From Bacteroidetes bacterium HGW-Bacteroidetes-16 (GTDB lineage Bacteria > Bacteroidota > Bacteroidia > Bacteroidales > F082): a stretch of DNA of 64,000 nucleotides. The DNA lies in the NCBI GenBank assembly GCA_002840975.1, contig PHDN01000022.1, forward strand, positions 1-64,000, given 5' to 3'. A program made the position numbers and the translations under genes. Shown here one piece after another: positions 51,641 to 60,951 of the stretch (the first letter of the stretch is position 1; the number at the start of each line of letters is the position of its first letter). The notes beneath the pieces were generated by a model. That model was given only the letters and a program-made list of their open reading frames with translations. It had not been told where the DNA came from and did not search any database.

Positions 51641-53230
51641 CTATACCTGTTTTGAAGAATTCTTCAGCACCTCCAGCAGTTCTTTTATTTTAACGGTAGC
51701 GTATGTGGAGGCATGATCCGACATCGCGTAGGGGATAACCAGTTCATCATCATGGATGAGTGAACCGCACGAATAAATTACGTTCGGAACATAACCTTCC
51801 CTTTCTACTTCATTTGGCACCATTAATGGTTCCGTCAACCGGCCTATTTCTTTCTCGGGATTCTCAAGTTCATATAATGTTGCTCCGAGCGTATATTCGC
51901 GCATCGAACCCACTGCATGTGTTATGACCAACCAACCGTCTTCAGTCTCAATTGGAGAGCCTGCATTACCAATTTGCACTAATTCCCAGGAATATTTGGG
52001 TTTCTGTATGATTTTTGCTTCATGCCAGATATTAATACTTTCTGAATATGCAATAAAATTATTAACACCATCAATCCTGCAAAGCATAGCGTACTTGCCT
52101 TTTATTTTCCGGGGAAATAGTGCCATGCCCTTGTTTTGGGCAATTTCACCATTAATGGGTATGATTTTGAAGTGATAAAAGTCTTTTGTCTTAATTAACT
52201 TCGGCAGAGTTGCCATTCCATCATACGCTGTGTAGGTAGCGTAATAGGTTATTTCGCCATCATCATCGGTAAATTTAACAAAACGGGCGTCTTCAATGCC
52301 TTTTTGCTCAGTGGCCGATATGGGAAAAATGACCCTTTCGGAGATGGCGGAGTCGATGGAAAAATCGATGTCGTAGTGCGAGGAGGCAAGCCACATCATT
52401 TGTTGTATTATTTTTTTTTGATCTTCTGAGAGTTTAGTTCCTTTTCTCGCTATTTCCAGGTTTTTCATCAATTCGCCATACGTAAAGCTGTCACCCAATT
52501 TATCCAGAATAAAAGCAGGCGAAATGGGTTTTACTTTAACAGACTTTTTATTGGGTTTACCTACGATGGCAGAAGAAAGAGTATTTCCTTTTATTTGCAT
52601 CGTCTCTTGTTTTTCCAATGTTTCAGGAATATCAATGATCGCCTGTGCTTGCATGTCATCTATTTTTTCCTGAAACGATTTTTTTGTGTAAACATGCCGT
52701 TTAATTACTTCTGCTTCGGCAAGCATTTTTCCAACAGGTTCCAGAGTCAGGTTATTGTTCTTGTCGAGGATGCCTGAACGAAAAACAATGGATGAGATAT
52801 GCCCTTCACCGGTAGCCCGGAAACTGAAAATCACCCTTTTTTCATAGGATCTTAATTCTGACTGATCAGGACTTTCTACTATGGAAGGATTAAAAAAAGC
52901 AGCCGATTCAATGGAATATTCCATGGTAAAATAGGATCCTATTAACGCTTTTTGCGAGACACTTAAATCTTCTTCATTCACTTCAATTTTTTCAAAGATC
53001 GGGGCCAGTTTGGCAAAATGTTTCTCGAAAATCCGGGAAATATTCCTATGTCGTTGCGAATAACCACGAAGTAACTGGCTCATCGTAATCTTAACTTCCG
53101 TTTCGGGCATTGCCAATACCATCCTGATGATGTCAGCCGATCTTTCGTCGTTTAAATATAAAAAACGGGCAATTATCCTGGATGGGTCAGGAGAAAATAT
53201 TACTTTTTTTCGGGTTACAGTTACTTGCAT
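51641..53230 (-). CDS. Glycoside hydrolase family 130-type phosphorylase
   Basis: A protein of 529 residues (start at 53230; an in-frame ATG at 53251 adds seven residues). An N-terminal extension of about 110 residues precedes the five-bladed propeller: SAAFFNPSIV, GEGHISSIVFRSG, EDARFVKFTDDDGEITYYATYTAYDG, GRLTEPLMVP and VIYSCGSLIHDDELVIPYAMSDH. GH130 enzymes phosphorolyse beta-mannosides such as mannosyl-glucose or mannobiose. It lies 54 bp downstream of a PAS protein on the same strand. Confidence 0.85.
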   Translation of the reverse strand: MQVTVTRKKVIFSPDPSRIIARFLYLNDERSADIIRMVLAMPETEVKITMSQLLRGYSQRHRNISRIFEKHFAKLAPIFEKIEVNEEDLSVSQKALIGSYFTMEYSIESAAFFNPSIVESPDQSELRSYEKRVIFSFRATGEGHISSIVFRSGILDKNNNLTLEPVGKMLAEAEVIKRHVYTKKSFQEKIDDMQAQAIIDIPETLEKQETMQIKGNTLSSAIVGKPNKKSVKVKPISPAFILDKLGDSFTYGELMKNLEIARKGTKLSEDQKKIIQQMMWLASSHYDIDFSIDSAISERVIFPISATEQKGIEDARFVKFTDDDGEITYYATYTAYDGMATLPKLIKTKDFYHFKIIPINGEIAQNKGMALFPRKIKGKYAMLCRIDGVNNFIAYSESINIWHEAKIIQKPKYSWELVQIGNAGSPIETEDGWLVITHAVGSMREYTLGATLYELENPEKEIGRLTEPLMVPNEVEREGYVPNVIYSCGSLIHDDELVIPYAMSDHASTYATVKIKELLEVLKNSSKQV

Positions 53231-53284
53231 TGAGTTGTGCTCTAATAACAAATGTTACTTATGGGATTACCTTTTTACGTTAAA

Positions 53285-53836
53285 TTATTTTTTAAAGGCA
53301 GTAATATCGACCACCGATACAAGGCACTTGGACTTTTCGCCGGTAACGATAGCTTCCATATATGCCCGGCATAAATGTTTATCGTCGCTGCCGATCATGA
53401 CTTCGCACGATTCTTTTGAAGTGCCCATGTATACGGCACTTAAAAAATGATTGAAGGTAGGCAGTGTTTCCTCAGAAACGAATAATTTAAAGTTGCTGCC
53501 TATCAGGCTAAACCGCCTGTCACCGAGTATTTCGGCACCGGTAAAATTCAACTCGCAGATACGCCCATTGATATCGAGTGTAAAATAGCCCATTGGAGCC
53601 AAATCGTACATCATGGTATATTTTTTAAGCGCGGCCTCTGCTCTTTCATTTGCCTGGCGCAACTCTTCGTTCTGCATTTCCAGTTCAATCTGGTGTACCT
53701 GAAGTTCATGAACGAGCCTTTCTACATCGCTTTTTGTCGCGGTGGAGGTTATTTTTTTTTGATTTTCCTTCAGTTTCTCTTCTGCTTTCTTGCGCAGCAA
53801 CCGGGCATCTGTTAAATCATCTTCTTCATTTATCAT
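53285..53836 (-). CDS. Orphan PAS-domain protein
   Basis: A protein of 183 residues: coiled coil (about 10-70, VHELQVHQIELEMQNEELRQA) and one PAS domain (about 75-183, YDLAPMGYFTLDINGRICELN), ending right after DITAFKK. The linker and PAS are those usually placed before a histidine kinase, but no kinase or output domain follows. It is 89 bp downstream of the CheB-CheR-PAS gene and may act with it as a detached sensor. Confidence 0.8.
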   Translation of the reverse strand: MINEEDDLTDARLLRKKAEEKLKENQKKITSTATKSDVERLVHELQVHQIELEMQNEELRQANERAEAALKKYTMMYDLAPMGYFTLDINGRICELNFTGAEILGDRRFSLIGSNFKLFVSEETLPTFNHFLSAVYMGTSKESCEVMIGSDDKHLCRAYMEAIVTGEKSKCLVSVVDITAFKK

Positions 53837-53925
53837 GGCAATTTAATTAAGTTCAATGCAATTAATAGTATTTATAAGCCAAATCCCGATCGTAATCAAA
53901 GCGATCGAAGTCTGGCACTGAGCCT

Positions 53926-56847
53926 TTATGTTTTAGCAATTAAGATCATTTCGGTGGCAACATTTAAACTATTGAGCAGTACATTTACCGACCATTCCAC
54001 TTCACGTAACTTCCCTTCGGCTACTATTACCTCCATTTTATTTTTGGCATTCACTTTTTCACGGAGCAGTTTATTGAAGACTTTTTCAGTCTTCTTTTGT
54101 AGCTTTCCGGGGACGAACAGCTTTATAAAATTTTGTCCAAGTGCTTCGTCACGTTTACTCGCGAAGAATTTTTCTGCTTCGTGATTAAATTCCAGTATGT
54201 TCCAATTGGCTGATAATTTAACGATTAAATCTGAGGATGAATTCAGGATCAGTTGGTGCATCTGTTCATTTTCTGTCAATTTTGTTTCCATCAGTTTCAA
54301 ATCGGTGATGTTGAAGAAAGTAATCACCAATCCGTCAATTTTATCATCGAACGTACGGTAAGGCATAATGCGTATGGAAAACCAACGTTCGTCTTTGGTA
54401 GGGATTTGTTTTTTAATAAAAACCAGGGTTTTTAATACTTCGCCGGCATCTTCCGCCAATTCGGGATAAATCAAATCGGAAACCTGGTCGGTAAACGGGC
54501 GGCCAATGTCGCTTTTAATCAGTTTGAAAATCTTGGTAGCCTGTGGGGTATATCGTCTGATATTCATATCCTTGTCGAGAAACAAAGTGGCAATGTCGGT
54601 GCTGTTGAGCAGGTTTTTCATGTCACTGTTCACCCTCAGATAACCATGGATTTTCGATTGCAATTCAGCATTTACCGTTTGTAATTCTTCATTCAGGCTT
54701 TGCATTTCTTCTTTTGAACTGGTCAATTCTTCATTGGTTGATTGTAGTTCTTCATTGGTTGATTGTAATTCTTCATTGGTTGATTTCAATTCTTCCTGTG
54801 CCGATTGCATTTCTTCCATGGAATTTTGCATTTCCTCACGGGTATGTTGCAACTCTTCTTCCAGCTCCGAGTGCTTAATACTGTCAATGGTTTTCAATCC
54901 TTTTCCAGACTTGATTTTAACGGCAGGATCTATAGGCAAATCAGTAAAAATAATCATCAGCATGCCCTTTACAATGTCTGGTTTATCAATCCATTTAATG
55001 GTAATGTTCAGGTTTTGTGTACCACCATTTGTACCTACTTTGAGGTGGTGTAAGACCACCATTTCCTTTTTTAAAATCGCCTGTCGAAATGCAATAGCAA
55101 ATTCAGTACGCAATCCCTTGCGTAACATGGCTAAAATGTTCAGGTTGGCTTTTCCTACTGCCGGTTCAAGATATTTTCCCGTACGACCGCTGATATAAAT
55201 AATATCTCCATTTTCATCCACCAAAACCCCCGGAGGCGAAAATTGTTGGAGTAACAACTTATCAGCAGCTTCCTCGATATTTTCTGATGCTTTAATTGGT
55301 GCTTTTTGCTCCGGATGGGTTGGTTTTGATCGGGAAAACGAGGTGGGAAAATCGTACAACTCGGGCAATTCGGCAGTTTTTTGATAACGTTTGTAAATCC
55401 TTAGTTTATTTTCTATCGGCACAAAAAGATGGCTTTGCGACCCGAGTGTTTCAGAGCTGCCAAGGAGCATAATACCTTCAGGGTTCATGCTGTAATAAAA
55501 CAGTCCAAGTAGTTTTTTTTGTAGCTCCGAATCCATGTAAATCAAAAGATTACGGCATGTCAGGATGTCAAGTTTGGTAAATGGCGGGTGCATGATAATG
55601 TTGTGCTGGGCAAACACAACCATTTCCCTGATTTCTGTTTTGACACGATAATTTTCATCCTGGATGGTAAAAAAGTGGTTCAGTCGTTCAGCGGATACAT
55701 CCACGGTAATGTTTGCAGGAAAAACACCTCTTCTGGCAGTTTCAATCGCTTCATTATCGAGATCGGTAGCAAAAATCTGTAACGTAATACCTTCGCCGGG
55801 TCTGATTTTTTCGAGTGTTTCTTTAAACACGATAGCCAATGAATAGGCTTCTTCTCCTGTTGAACAACCGGCTACCCATGCCCTTAAAATGGCACCCTCC
55901 TGGAGGTAGGCAATCATATCGGGAAGTATTGACTCTTTCAACTTTTCCCATACCGGTGCATCTCGAAAAAAATTAGTAACGCCAATCATCAACTCTTTGA
56001 AAAGAATCTCCACTTCTTTGGGGTTTTGGTTCAAAAAATTGACATAAGAGGCTATTTTATCCACTTTATGAATTCCCATCCGTCGTTCGATACGGCGATA
56101 CAGTGTATTTTTTTTGTACAGAGAAAAATCGTTTCCGGTCTTGGTTCTTAGCAGAGCAATGATTTTGTCGAGTGAATTTTTATCCGGGGGTTCAAAAGTT
56201 TGAGTTGATTCAGTTCCGGGAGTCTGATGCATGAGTTTCATCAGACTTAGAGGTAACTCATTGGAGGGAGCGATGATATCTACCTTTGCCGATTCGATTG
56301 CGTTTCGGGGCATGCTGTCGAATTTTGCTGTAGCAGGATCTTGTACCAACACAATTCCATTCGTTTCTTTAATGGCACTCAGTCCCAAACTGCCATCGGA
56401 GCCCATGCCTGAAAGCACCACACCGATAGCACGTTCACGCAGGTCGATGGCCAGTGAGCGCATAAAGAAATCAATGGGGAGCCGCAGTCCTCTGATTTCA
56501 ATCGGATCGGCCAGATGAAGCACTCCCTTAGATATTGACATGCTTTTATTTGGAGGGATCACATACACAAAATTTGGGTTCACCCTCATGCGGTCTTTCA
56601 CCTGATGCACCTTCATTTTTGAAATTCGCTGCAGTAACTCGGGCAGCATTCCCTTATGTGTTGGATCCAGATGCTGGATAACTACATAGGCCATTCCGCT
56701 GTTTTCGGGCACATGACCCAAAAACTGCTCCAACGCTTCCAGCCCACCGGCAGACGCTCCAATACCGACAATTGGAAAAGGAACCTTTTTTGTTTTGGAG
56801 GTTTTTTCCCTTAAAGATACTTTCGAATTCTCTTTAACAGGTTTCAT
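53926..56847 (-). CDS. CheB-CheR-PAS fusion protein
   Basis: A protein of 973 residues (start at 56847; an upstream in-frame ATG at 56883 adds 12). CheB methylesterase domain (about 20-205; Ser32 in GIGASAGGLEA, His59 in VIQHLDPTH, Asp151 in GMGSDGSLG). CheR methyltransferase domain (about 225-480; VAGCSTGEEAYSLA binds SAM, FRDAPVWEKL). A coiled coil of tandem E-E-L-Q-S-T-N heptads follows (about 640-720), then two PAS domains (about 730-850, 855-973). No kinase and no receptor gene are nearby, so it may not serve chemotaxis. Confidence 0.88.
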   Translation of the reverse strand: MKPVKENSKVSLREKTSKTKKVPFPIVGIGASAGGLEALEQFLGHVPENSGMAYVVIQHLDPTHKGMLPELLQRISKMKVHQVKDRMRVNPNFVYVIPPNKSMSISKGVLHLADPIEIRGLRLPIDFFMRSLAIDLRERAIGVVLSGMGSDGSLGLSAIKETNGIVLVQDPATAKFDSMPRNAIESAKVDIIAPSNELPLSLMKLMHQTPGTESTQTFEPPDKNSLDKIIALLRTKTGNDFSLYKKNTLYRRIERRMGIHKVDKIASYVNFLNQNPKEVEILFKELMIGVTNFFRDAPVWEKLKESILPDMIAYLQEGAILRAWVAGCSTGEEAYSLAIVFKETLEKIRPGEGITLQIFATDLDNEAIETARRGVFPANITVDVSAERLNHFFTIQDENYRVKTEIREMVVFAQHNIIMHPPFTKLDILTCRNLLIYMDSELQKKLLGLFYYSMNPEGIMLLGSSETLGSQSHLFVPIENKLRIYKRYQKTAELPELYDFPTSFSRSKPTHPEQKAPIKASENIEEAADKLLLQQFSPPGVLVDENGDIIYISGRTGKYLEPAVGKANLNILAMLRKGLRTEFAIAFRQAILKKEMVVLHHLKVGTNGGTQNLNITIKWIDKPDIVKGMLMIIFTDLPIDPAVKIKSGKGLKTIDSIKHSELEEELQHTREEMQNSMEEMQSAQEELKSTNEELQSTNEELQSTNEELTSSKEEMQSLNEELQTVNAELQSKIHGYLRVNSDMKNLLNSTDIATLFLDKDMNIRRYTPQATKIFKLIKSDIGRPFTDQVSDLIYPELAEDAGEVLKTLVFIKKQIPTKDERWFSIRIMPYRTFDDKIDGLVITFFNITDLKLMETKLTENEQMHQLILNSSSDLIVKLSANWNILEFNHEAEKFFASKRDEALGQNFIKLFVPGKLQKKTEKVFNKLLREKVNAKNKMEVIVAEGKLREVEWSVNVLLNSLNVATEMILIAKT
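54727..54789. repeat. Three tandem 21-bp repeats coding heptads
   Basis: Units of 21 bp starting TTCTTCATTGGTTGATT at 54727, 54748 and 54769; each codes one seven-residue step of the coiled coil in the CheB-CheR-PAS protein. The first two differ by one base. The copies look recently duplicated, so the number may vary among strains. Confidence 0.7.
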
Positions 56848-57045
56848 CGGTAAGGATTTTTGAAAAATTGCCGAAATATACAACTTATTCTATTATTCGG
56901 GAACCAACTTACCCGTTTTTAACGAAAAATAGCGCGGAGGTCAGTCTGGGAAATTTTTAAAAGTAACTCTGTAAACTATCAACATAGCAGTCTGTCAAGG
57001 CGTTAGTGCGCATGGATACTTTGAAATACATCAATGCAAAATGGG

Positions 57046-57681
57046 TTAACTTGAAACAAAAGGGGCCTTCCTGATTAACTGTTCATCAGTCAGCTCCTCC
57101 ACCAGAAAGTTAGCCAGGTCGGTGGCACTGATGCTGTGGCCCGGACTATCTGACAGGCTTGTTTTAATGTCCCGGCGCGTGTCGGTTAACTCAATCATCG
57201 AGGAGCGGACCAGTGTCCAGTCAAGATCGCTGCTTGATAAAAGTCCATATGCTTTTTGTCTGTCGGCAATGATTGTGGGAACAAAAAGTTTCATGATACT
57301 GACAACAAGTTTTGTTTTAAATCCTTTTCGGTCAGTTGGTGTATCAATGGCTAAACCTGCGAGTTCAATGTACCGTTTTATATGGTTTCTTTTGGCAGCT
57401 TCTATTACGTGGCCCGTGGCAATGCTACAGGTGTCCGGGGTTTTCAGTGTCGGGCCGATGGTGCTGATTACAGCATCACAACCTTTGAGCAATAAGTGGA
57501 TGGTTTCTGCATCGCGGGCATCACCCTGGATAATTTCCAGCGATGGGCTGCTTTGGGTGAGTTTTACAGGGTTTCTGGTGAGTGCTTTTACCTGATATCT
57601 CTTCTCTAGCAACCGTTTGATGACATATCGGCCACTCTTGCCCGTACCGCCCAAAACGGCTATTTTTTTAAACTGTTTCAT
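57046..57681 (-). CDS. NAD(P)-binding SDR-type protein (NmrA-like)
   Basis: A protein of 211 residues with IAVLGGTGKSGRYVIKRLL (G-x-x-G-x-x-G dinucleotide site), GDARDAETIHLLLKGCDAVI and ELAGLAID. It is an atypical SDR of the NmrA/HSCARG or YwnB type, which bind NAD(P) as sensors or act as reductases. It is downstream of no clear operon partner. Confidence 0.83.
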   Translation of the reverse strand: MKQFKKIAVLGGTGKSGRYVIKRLLEKRYQVKALTRNPVKLTQSSPSLEIIQGDARDAETIHLLLKGCDAVISTIGPTLKTPDTCSIATGHVIEAAKRNHIKRYIELAGLAIDTPTDRKGFKTKLVVSIMKLFVPTIIADRQKAYGLLSSSDLDWTLVRSSMIELTDTRRDIKTSLSDSPGHSISATDLANFLVEELTDEQLIRKAPFVSS

Positions 57682-57704
57682 ATTCTTTAATTTTCATGTT
57701 TAGA

Positions 57705-59099
57705 TTATAGTAGATCCCGTTTAGCATTGCTATTGGTGAGCGACAGTCGGATATTTCTATGTGAACGTTTGAAACCGTTGAGGTTGGCCAAAATCTGAAC
57801 CTGGTACTTTTCAGGTACATCAAAATGTGAACGGTGTTCTTCTACTACTACATTCCTTATTTCAGCGTGATCGAGGCCGGCTTCTTCCGCGAGAAAATCT
57901 TTCAGGCTGACGCTGTCGAAATCCTGGGCTGTACCCATATTCATAAATATGGTGATGGGTGGGCTATTTTGGGTTTCAGGTTCGATGGTGACTTCCAGGG
58001 CAGAAAATTGAATATTGAGCTTGGTCTCCAGCGACTTGATTTCATTTAACTCCTCTTTTTGCACAAAACTGACCGAAACACCCGATTTCCCGGCACGTGC
58101 CGTTCTTCCGCTGCGGTGTGTATATTGTTCCGTGTTTTCAGGCAGGCGGTAGTGAACAATATAATCCAGGTTCTTTACATCGATCCCCCTGGCTGCAATG
58201 TCGGTAGCCACAAGTAAATTGATCCGGTGATTTTTAAATCCACGCAACACTTTTTCGCGCGATTCCTGGTTCAGATTGCCATGAATAGCATCGGTGGCTA
58301 TCACAAATCCGGCCAACTGTTTCGATAACCGTTTGGCGGCAATCTTGGTGCGGCAAAACAGAATCCCCCGCTGATCGGTGCGTTCATTTAAAAATGCCTT
58401 TAGGTATTCTAGTTTTAAACCTTTCTTGTAAATCAGGTACTGGTGTTCGATCTTTTGATTGACCAACTCCTCCGCGTTTATTCTGATCTCAACGGCATCA
58501 TCCGCCATATATTCATTAATCATTTCCCTGACATCTTTTGGCATGGTGGCAGTAAAAAGTAACCGGGTAATTCCCTCTTTACACGATTTCAGAATCTCAT
58601 CAATTTCGGCTTTGAATCCCATGTTGATCATCTCGTCGGCCTCGTCCAACACTAAATAATTCAGATCGTTAAGGCTAAGTGCATTTCTTTCAAGCAGATC
58701 GATGAGCCTACCTGGGGTTGCCACCACCACATGCGTCGGACGTATTAGTTTCTCTATCTGTTCGTCAATGGATGCTCCACCATACACCGGTTCGGCAAAT
58801 ACACGGGGCAAATATTTAGAGAAGAGAAAAAATTCGCGTGCCACCTGCTGGCCCAGCTCGCGTGTAGGGACAAGCACCAGTGCTTGTATTTTATTAAATT
58901 TGGGATTGATTGATTGCAGAATGGGCAAGCAAAATGCAGCGGTTTTACCCGTTCCGGTTTGTGCAACGGCTACCAAGTCCTGATTTTTTTGAAGGATATG
59001 CGGTATGGCCTTAATTTGAATTTCGGTAGGGATGGTAATGTGGTTGTCGTGAAGTGCACGAACGATATTTTCACTAATACCTAAGTCTGAGAACGTCAT
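57705..59099 (-). CDS. DEAD-box RNA helicase (DbpA/CsdA type)
   Basis: A protein of 464 residues. Core motifs: AQTGTGKTAAF, PTRELGQQ, TPGRLIDLL, DEADEMINMGF, TATMP, ATDIAARGIDV and HRSGRTARAG; C-terminal RNA-binding domain (about 375-445). The start at 59099 is favoured because an upstream in-frame ATG (59150) would lie in the TACCTTTG promoter box at 59155-59148. It is a second, shorter homologue of the helicase at 42472. Confidence 0.88.
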   Translation of the reverse strand: MTFSDLGISENIVRALHDNHITIPTEIQIKAIPHILQKNQDLVAVAQTGTGKTAAFCLPILQSINPKFNKIQALVLVPTRELGQQVAREFFLFSKYLPRVFAEPVYGGASIDEQIEKLIRPTHVVVATPGRLIDLLERNALSLNDLNYLVLDEADEMINMGFKAEIDEILKSCKEGITRLLFTATMPKDVREMINEYMADDAVEIRINAEELVNQKIEHQYLIYKKGLKLEYLKAFLNERTDQRGILFCRTKIAAKRLSKQLAGFVIATDAIHGNLNQESREKVLRGFKNHRINLLVATDIAARGIDVKNLDYIVHYRLPENTEQYTHRSGRTARAGKSGVSVSFVQKEELNEIKSLETKLNIQFSALEVTIEPETQNSPPITIFMNMGTAQDFDSVSLKDFLAEEAGLDHAEIRNVVVEEHRSHFDVPEKYQVQILANLNGFKRSHRNIRLSLTNSNAKRDLL

Positions 59100-59147
59100 C
59101 ATGAATGTGAAATTAATGTTGAATGCCTCGATTTGAGGAATCGGGTG

Positions 59148-59155
59148 CAAAGGTA
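59148..59155 (-). promoter_or_regulatory. -7 box (TACCTTTG) of the helicase gene
   Basis: On the minus strand TACCTTTG matches TAnnTTTG; a start of transcription near 59142 leaves a leader of about 40 bases to the ATG at 59099. Confidence 0.5.
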
Positions 59156-59272
59156 TTCATTAAAATGAGTGAACTTGTAAGGTAATCATTTCCTGTCTAA
59201 TTCGTTTCAAAGTGATTAATCCTGTTGGTTTTAACACTTATTTTCAATGTTCATTTTTTATATAAAATCTGA

Positions 59273-59743
59273 TCACCAACTTTTATAAGGTTTCTTGATC
59301 AACACGGAATTGGAGTAAGCGGGATTTCCTGTGACGTCTTCCCCAAGCCAGGAAGGTTTGGTGAATGCCGCATCCTCACGCGGCAGTTCGATCTCTGCAA
59401 CAGTCAGTCCTTCATTGTCGCCATAAAACTCATCTACTTCATAGGTTAAGCCACCCGGTTCAGGAACCAGGTGCCGGGTTTTGTCAATCACACCCGGTTC
59501 GCATAATTCAAGGAGTTCGTTTGCTTCTTTCAATGGAATCTCTTTCTCCCACTCATAGCGGCTTAAACCCGACTTGTCGGTTTGTCCTTTAATGGTGATA
59601 AAGCCTCTATTTCCTGCAATTCTGATCCTGACTGTACGCTCCGGAACGGAAACTAAGTAACCTTGAATGATGCGAATTGTCTGCGTGACATGCGGTTTAT
59701 AATTACCTGATACCAGGAATTTTTTCTCTATTTCTTGTGGCAT
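59273..59743 (-). CDS. CYTH-domain protein (triphosphatase-like)
   Basis: A protein of 156 residues: the CYTH signature EIEKKFLV (E-x-E-x-K) at the N-terminus, RTVRIRIAG, FITIKGQ, YEWEKEIP and LPREDAAF. Small bacterial CYTH proteins hydrolyse inorganic triphosphate or triphosphorylated compounds with Mg or Mn. It is the last gene of the phoU-pit-adk operon (19 bp after the kinase), which fits phosphate metabolism. Confidence 0.87.
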   Translation of the reverse strand: MPQEIEKKFLVSGNYKPHVTQTIRIIQGYLVSVPERTVRIRIAGNRGFITIKGQTDKSGLSRYEWEKEIPLKEANELLELCEPGVIDKTRHLVPEPGGLTYEVDEFYGDNEGLTVAEIELPREDAAFTKPSWLGEDVTGNPAYSNSVLIKKPYKSW

Positions 59744-59762
59744 ATTGAATCTTTATATTTAA

Positions 59763-60938
59763 CTAATTGTTTGAAAGTGTTTTAAAGGCATTCTCAATTT
59801 CTGCACACAGTCTGTTGTTGACCTCATCAAAACTACCGACCCCATTTATTTTTGCAACGCCGTGCTGCTGGTTGTATTTATTAATTACAGGAACGGTTTT
59901 CGTTTCATGTTCCTGCAAACGGTTCACTATTTTTTCCGTACTGGTGTCGTAAGGCATGCAGTCGACGGTTTTGCTCCGGGCATCCAATCGCCTGATAAGT
60001 TCAAGTGCAGGAACTTCAATTTCAATTACTTTTGAAATGGTAGACCCGTGTTTTTTTAGCAATCCATCTAGGATATACGATTGTACTAAAGTGCGTGGGA
60101 ATCCCTTAAATATAAAACCTTTAACTCCTTTAGACGCTTCGAGTTTTTTTTCAATCAATTTAACCACTATTTCGTCCGGCACCAATTGACCGCCTTCATA
60201 AAGGGTTGAAATTTGTTGGCCAATGGCCGTGTTGTTGACGATTTCTTGTTCCAGCATCGGCCCTGTGGCAATGTACTCAAGCCCGTAAGCTCTGGCAAGC
60301 GCTTTACCCTGCGAACCCCTTCCTGAGCCGGGATATCCAAAGAGTACAATGTTCATCAGGCTTTTGCTGAGCTCGATCTGAACGATGGCTTCGATGTCGG
60401 CACTCACTTTCTCAATACTTTGCGCACCATTTACCGCGGAATAGTTTCCCTTTTCTTTGTAAAAGTTGAGTACAGGAAGGGTTTTTTCGGTGTATTCGCG
60501 TAAGCGATTCCTGATCACAACTTCGTTGTCGTCGGTTCGTCCGGATAATTTACCCCTGTCCAGGAGCCGTTGTACTGAAATTTCTTCGTCCACTTCGAGG
60601 CTGATGAGGCAATTGAGCGAGGTGTTTAATTTGATCATCAATCCTTCGAGGATATAGGCCTGAATGTAGGTTCTTGGAAATCCGTCAAATAAAAAGCCAT
60701 TGGCATTGGGGTTCGATTGGATGGTTTTTTCGATAACCTGAACGATGATCTCATCCGAAACCAGTCCGCCCGAAGCGATAATCGATCGTGCTTCGATACC
60801 CAGGGAAGAGCCTGCGGCGATTTCCTTGCGAAGTATATCGCCGGTCGAAATATAAAACAGGTTATATTTTCCGATCAGAAACTCTGATTGAGTCCCTTTT
60901 CCTGCCCCGGGGGGGCCAAATAGTGCAATGTTTAACAT
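59763..60938 (-). CDS. adk: Tandem adenylate kinase: active-type domain fused to a degenerate copy
   Basis: A protein of 391 residues, twice the usual length. Domain 1 (1-190) has all motifs: P-loop GPPGAGKGT (Lys14), STGDILRKE, DGFPRT (85-90) and GRTDD (133-137). Domain 2 (195-391) is clearly homologous but degenerate: P-loop GYPGSGRGS with Arg207 for Lys, ATGPMLEQE without the AMP-binding Arg, KGFPRT with Lys for Asp, and no GRTDD. It is therefore a pseudokinase, perhaps regulatory or for dimer contacts. The ATG at 60938 begins MLNIALFGPPG; an upstream in-frame ATG at 61010 would overlap pit. Confidence 0.88.
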   Translation of the reverse strand: MLNIALFGPPGAGKGTQSEFLIGKYNLFYISTGDILRKEIAAGSSLGIEARSIIASGGLVSDEIIVQVIEKTIQSNPNANGFLFDGFPRTYIQAYILEGLMIKLNTSLNCLISLEVDEEISVQRLLDRGKLSGRTDDNEVVIRNRLREYTEKTLPVLNFYKEKGNYSAVNGAQSIEKVSADIEAIVQIELSKSLMNIVLFGYPGSGRGSQGKALARAYGLEYIATGPMLEQEIVNNTAIGQQISTLYEGGQLVPDEIVVKLIEKKLEASKGVKGFIFKGFPRTLVQSYILDGLLKKHGSTISKVIEIEVPALELIRRLDARSKTVDCMPYDTSTEKIVNRLQEHETKTVPVINKYNQQHGVAKINGVGSFDEVNNRLCAEIENAFKTLSNN

Positions 60939-60951
60939 AGTTTTAAATTGA

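Noticed and set aside
53926..56847. Chemotaxis operon
   Set aside because: No cheA, cheW, cheY or receptor gene nearby; the fusion type is found in non-chemotaxis signalling as well.
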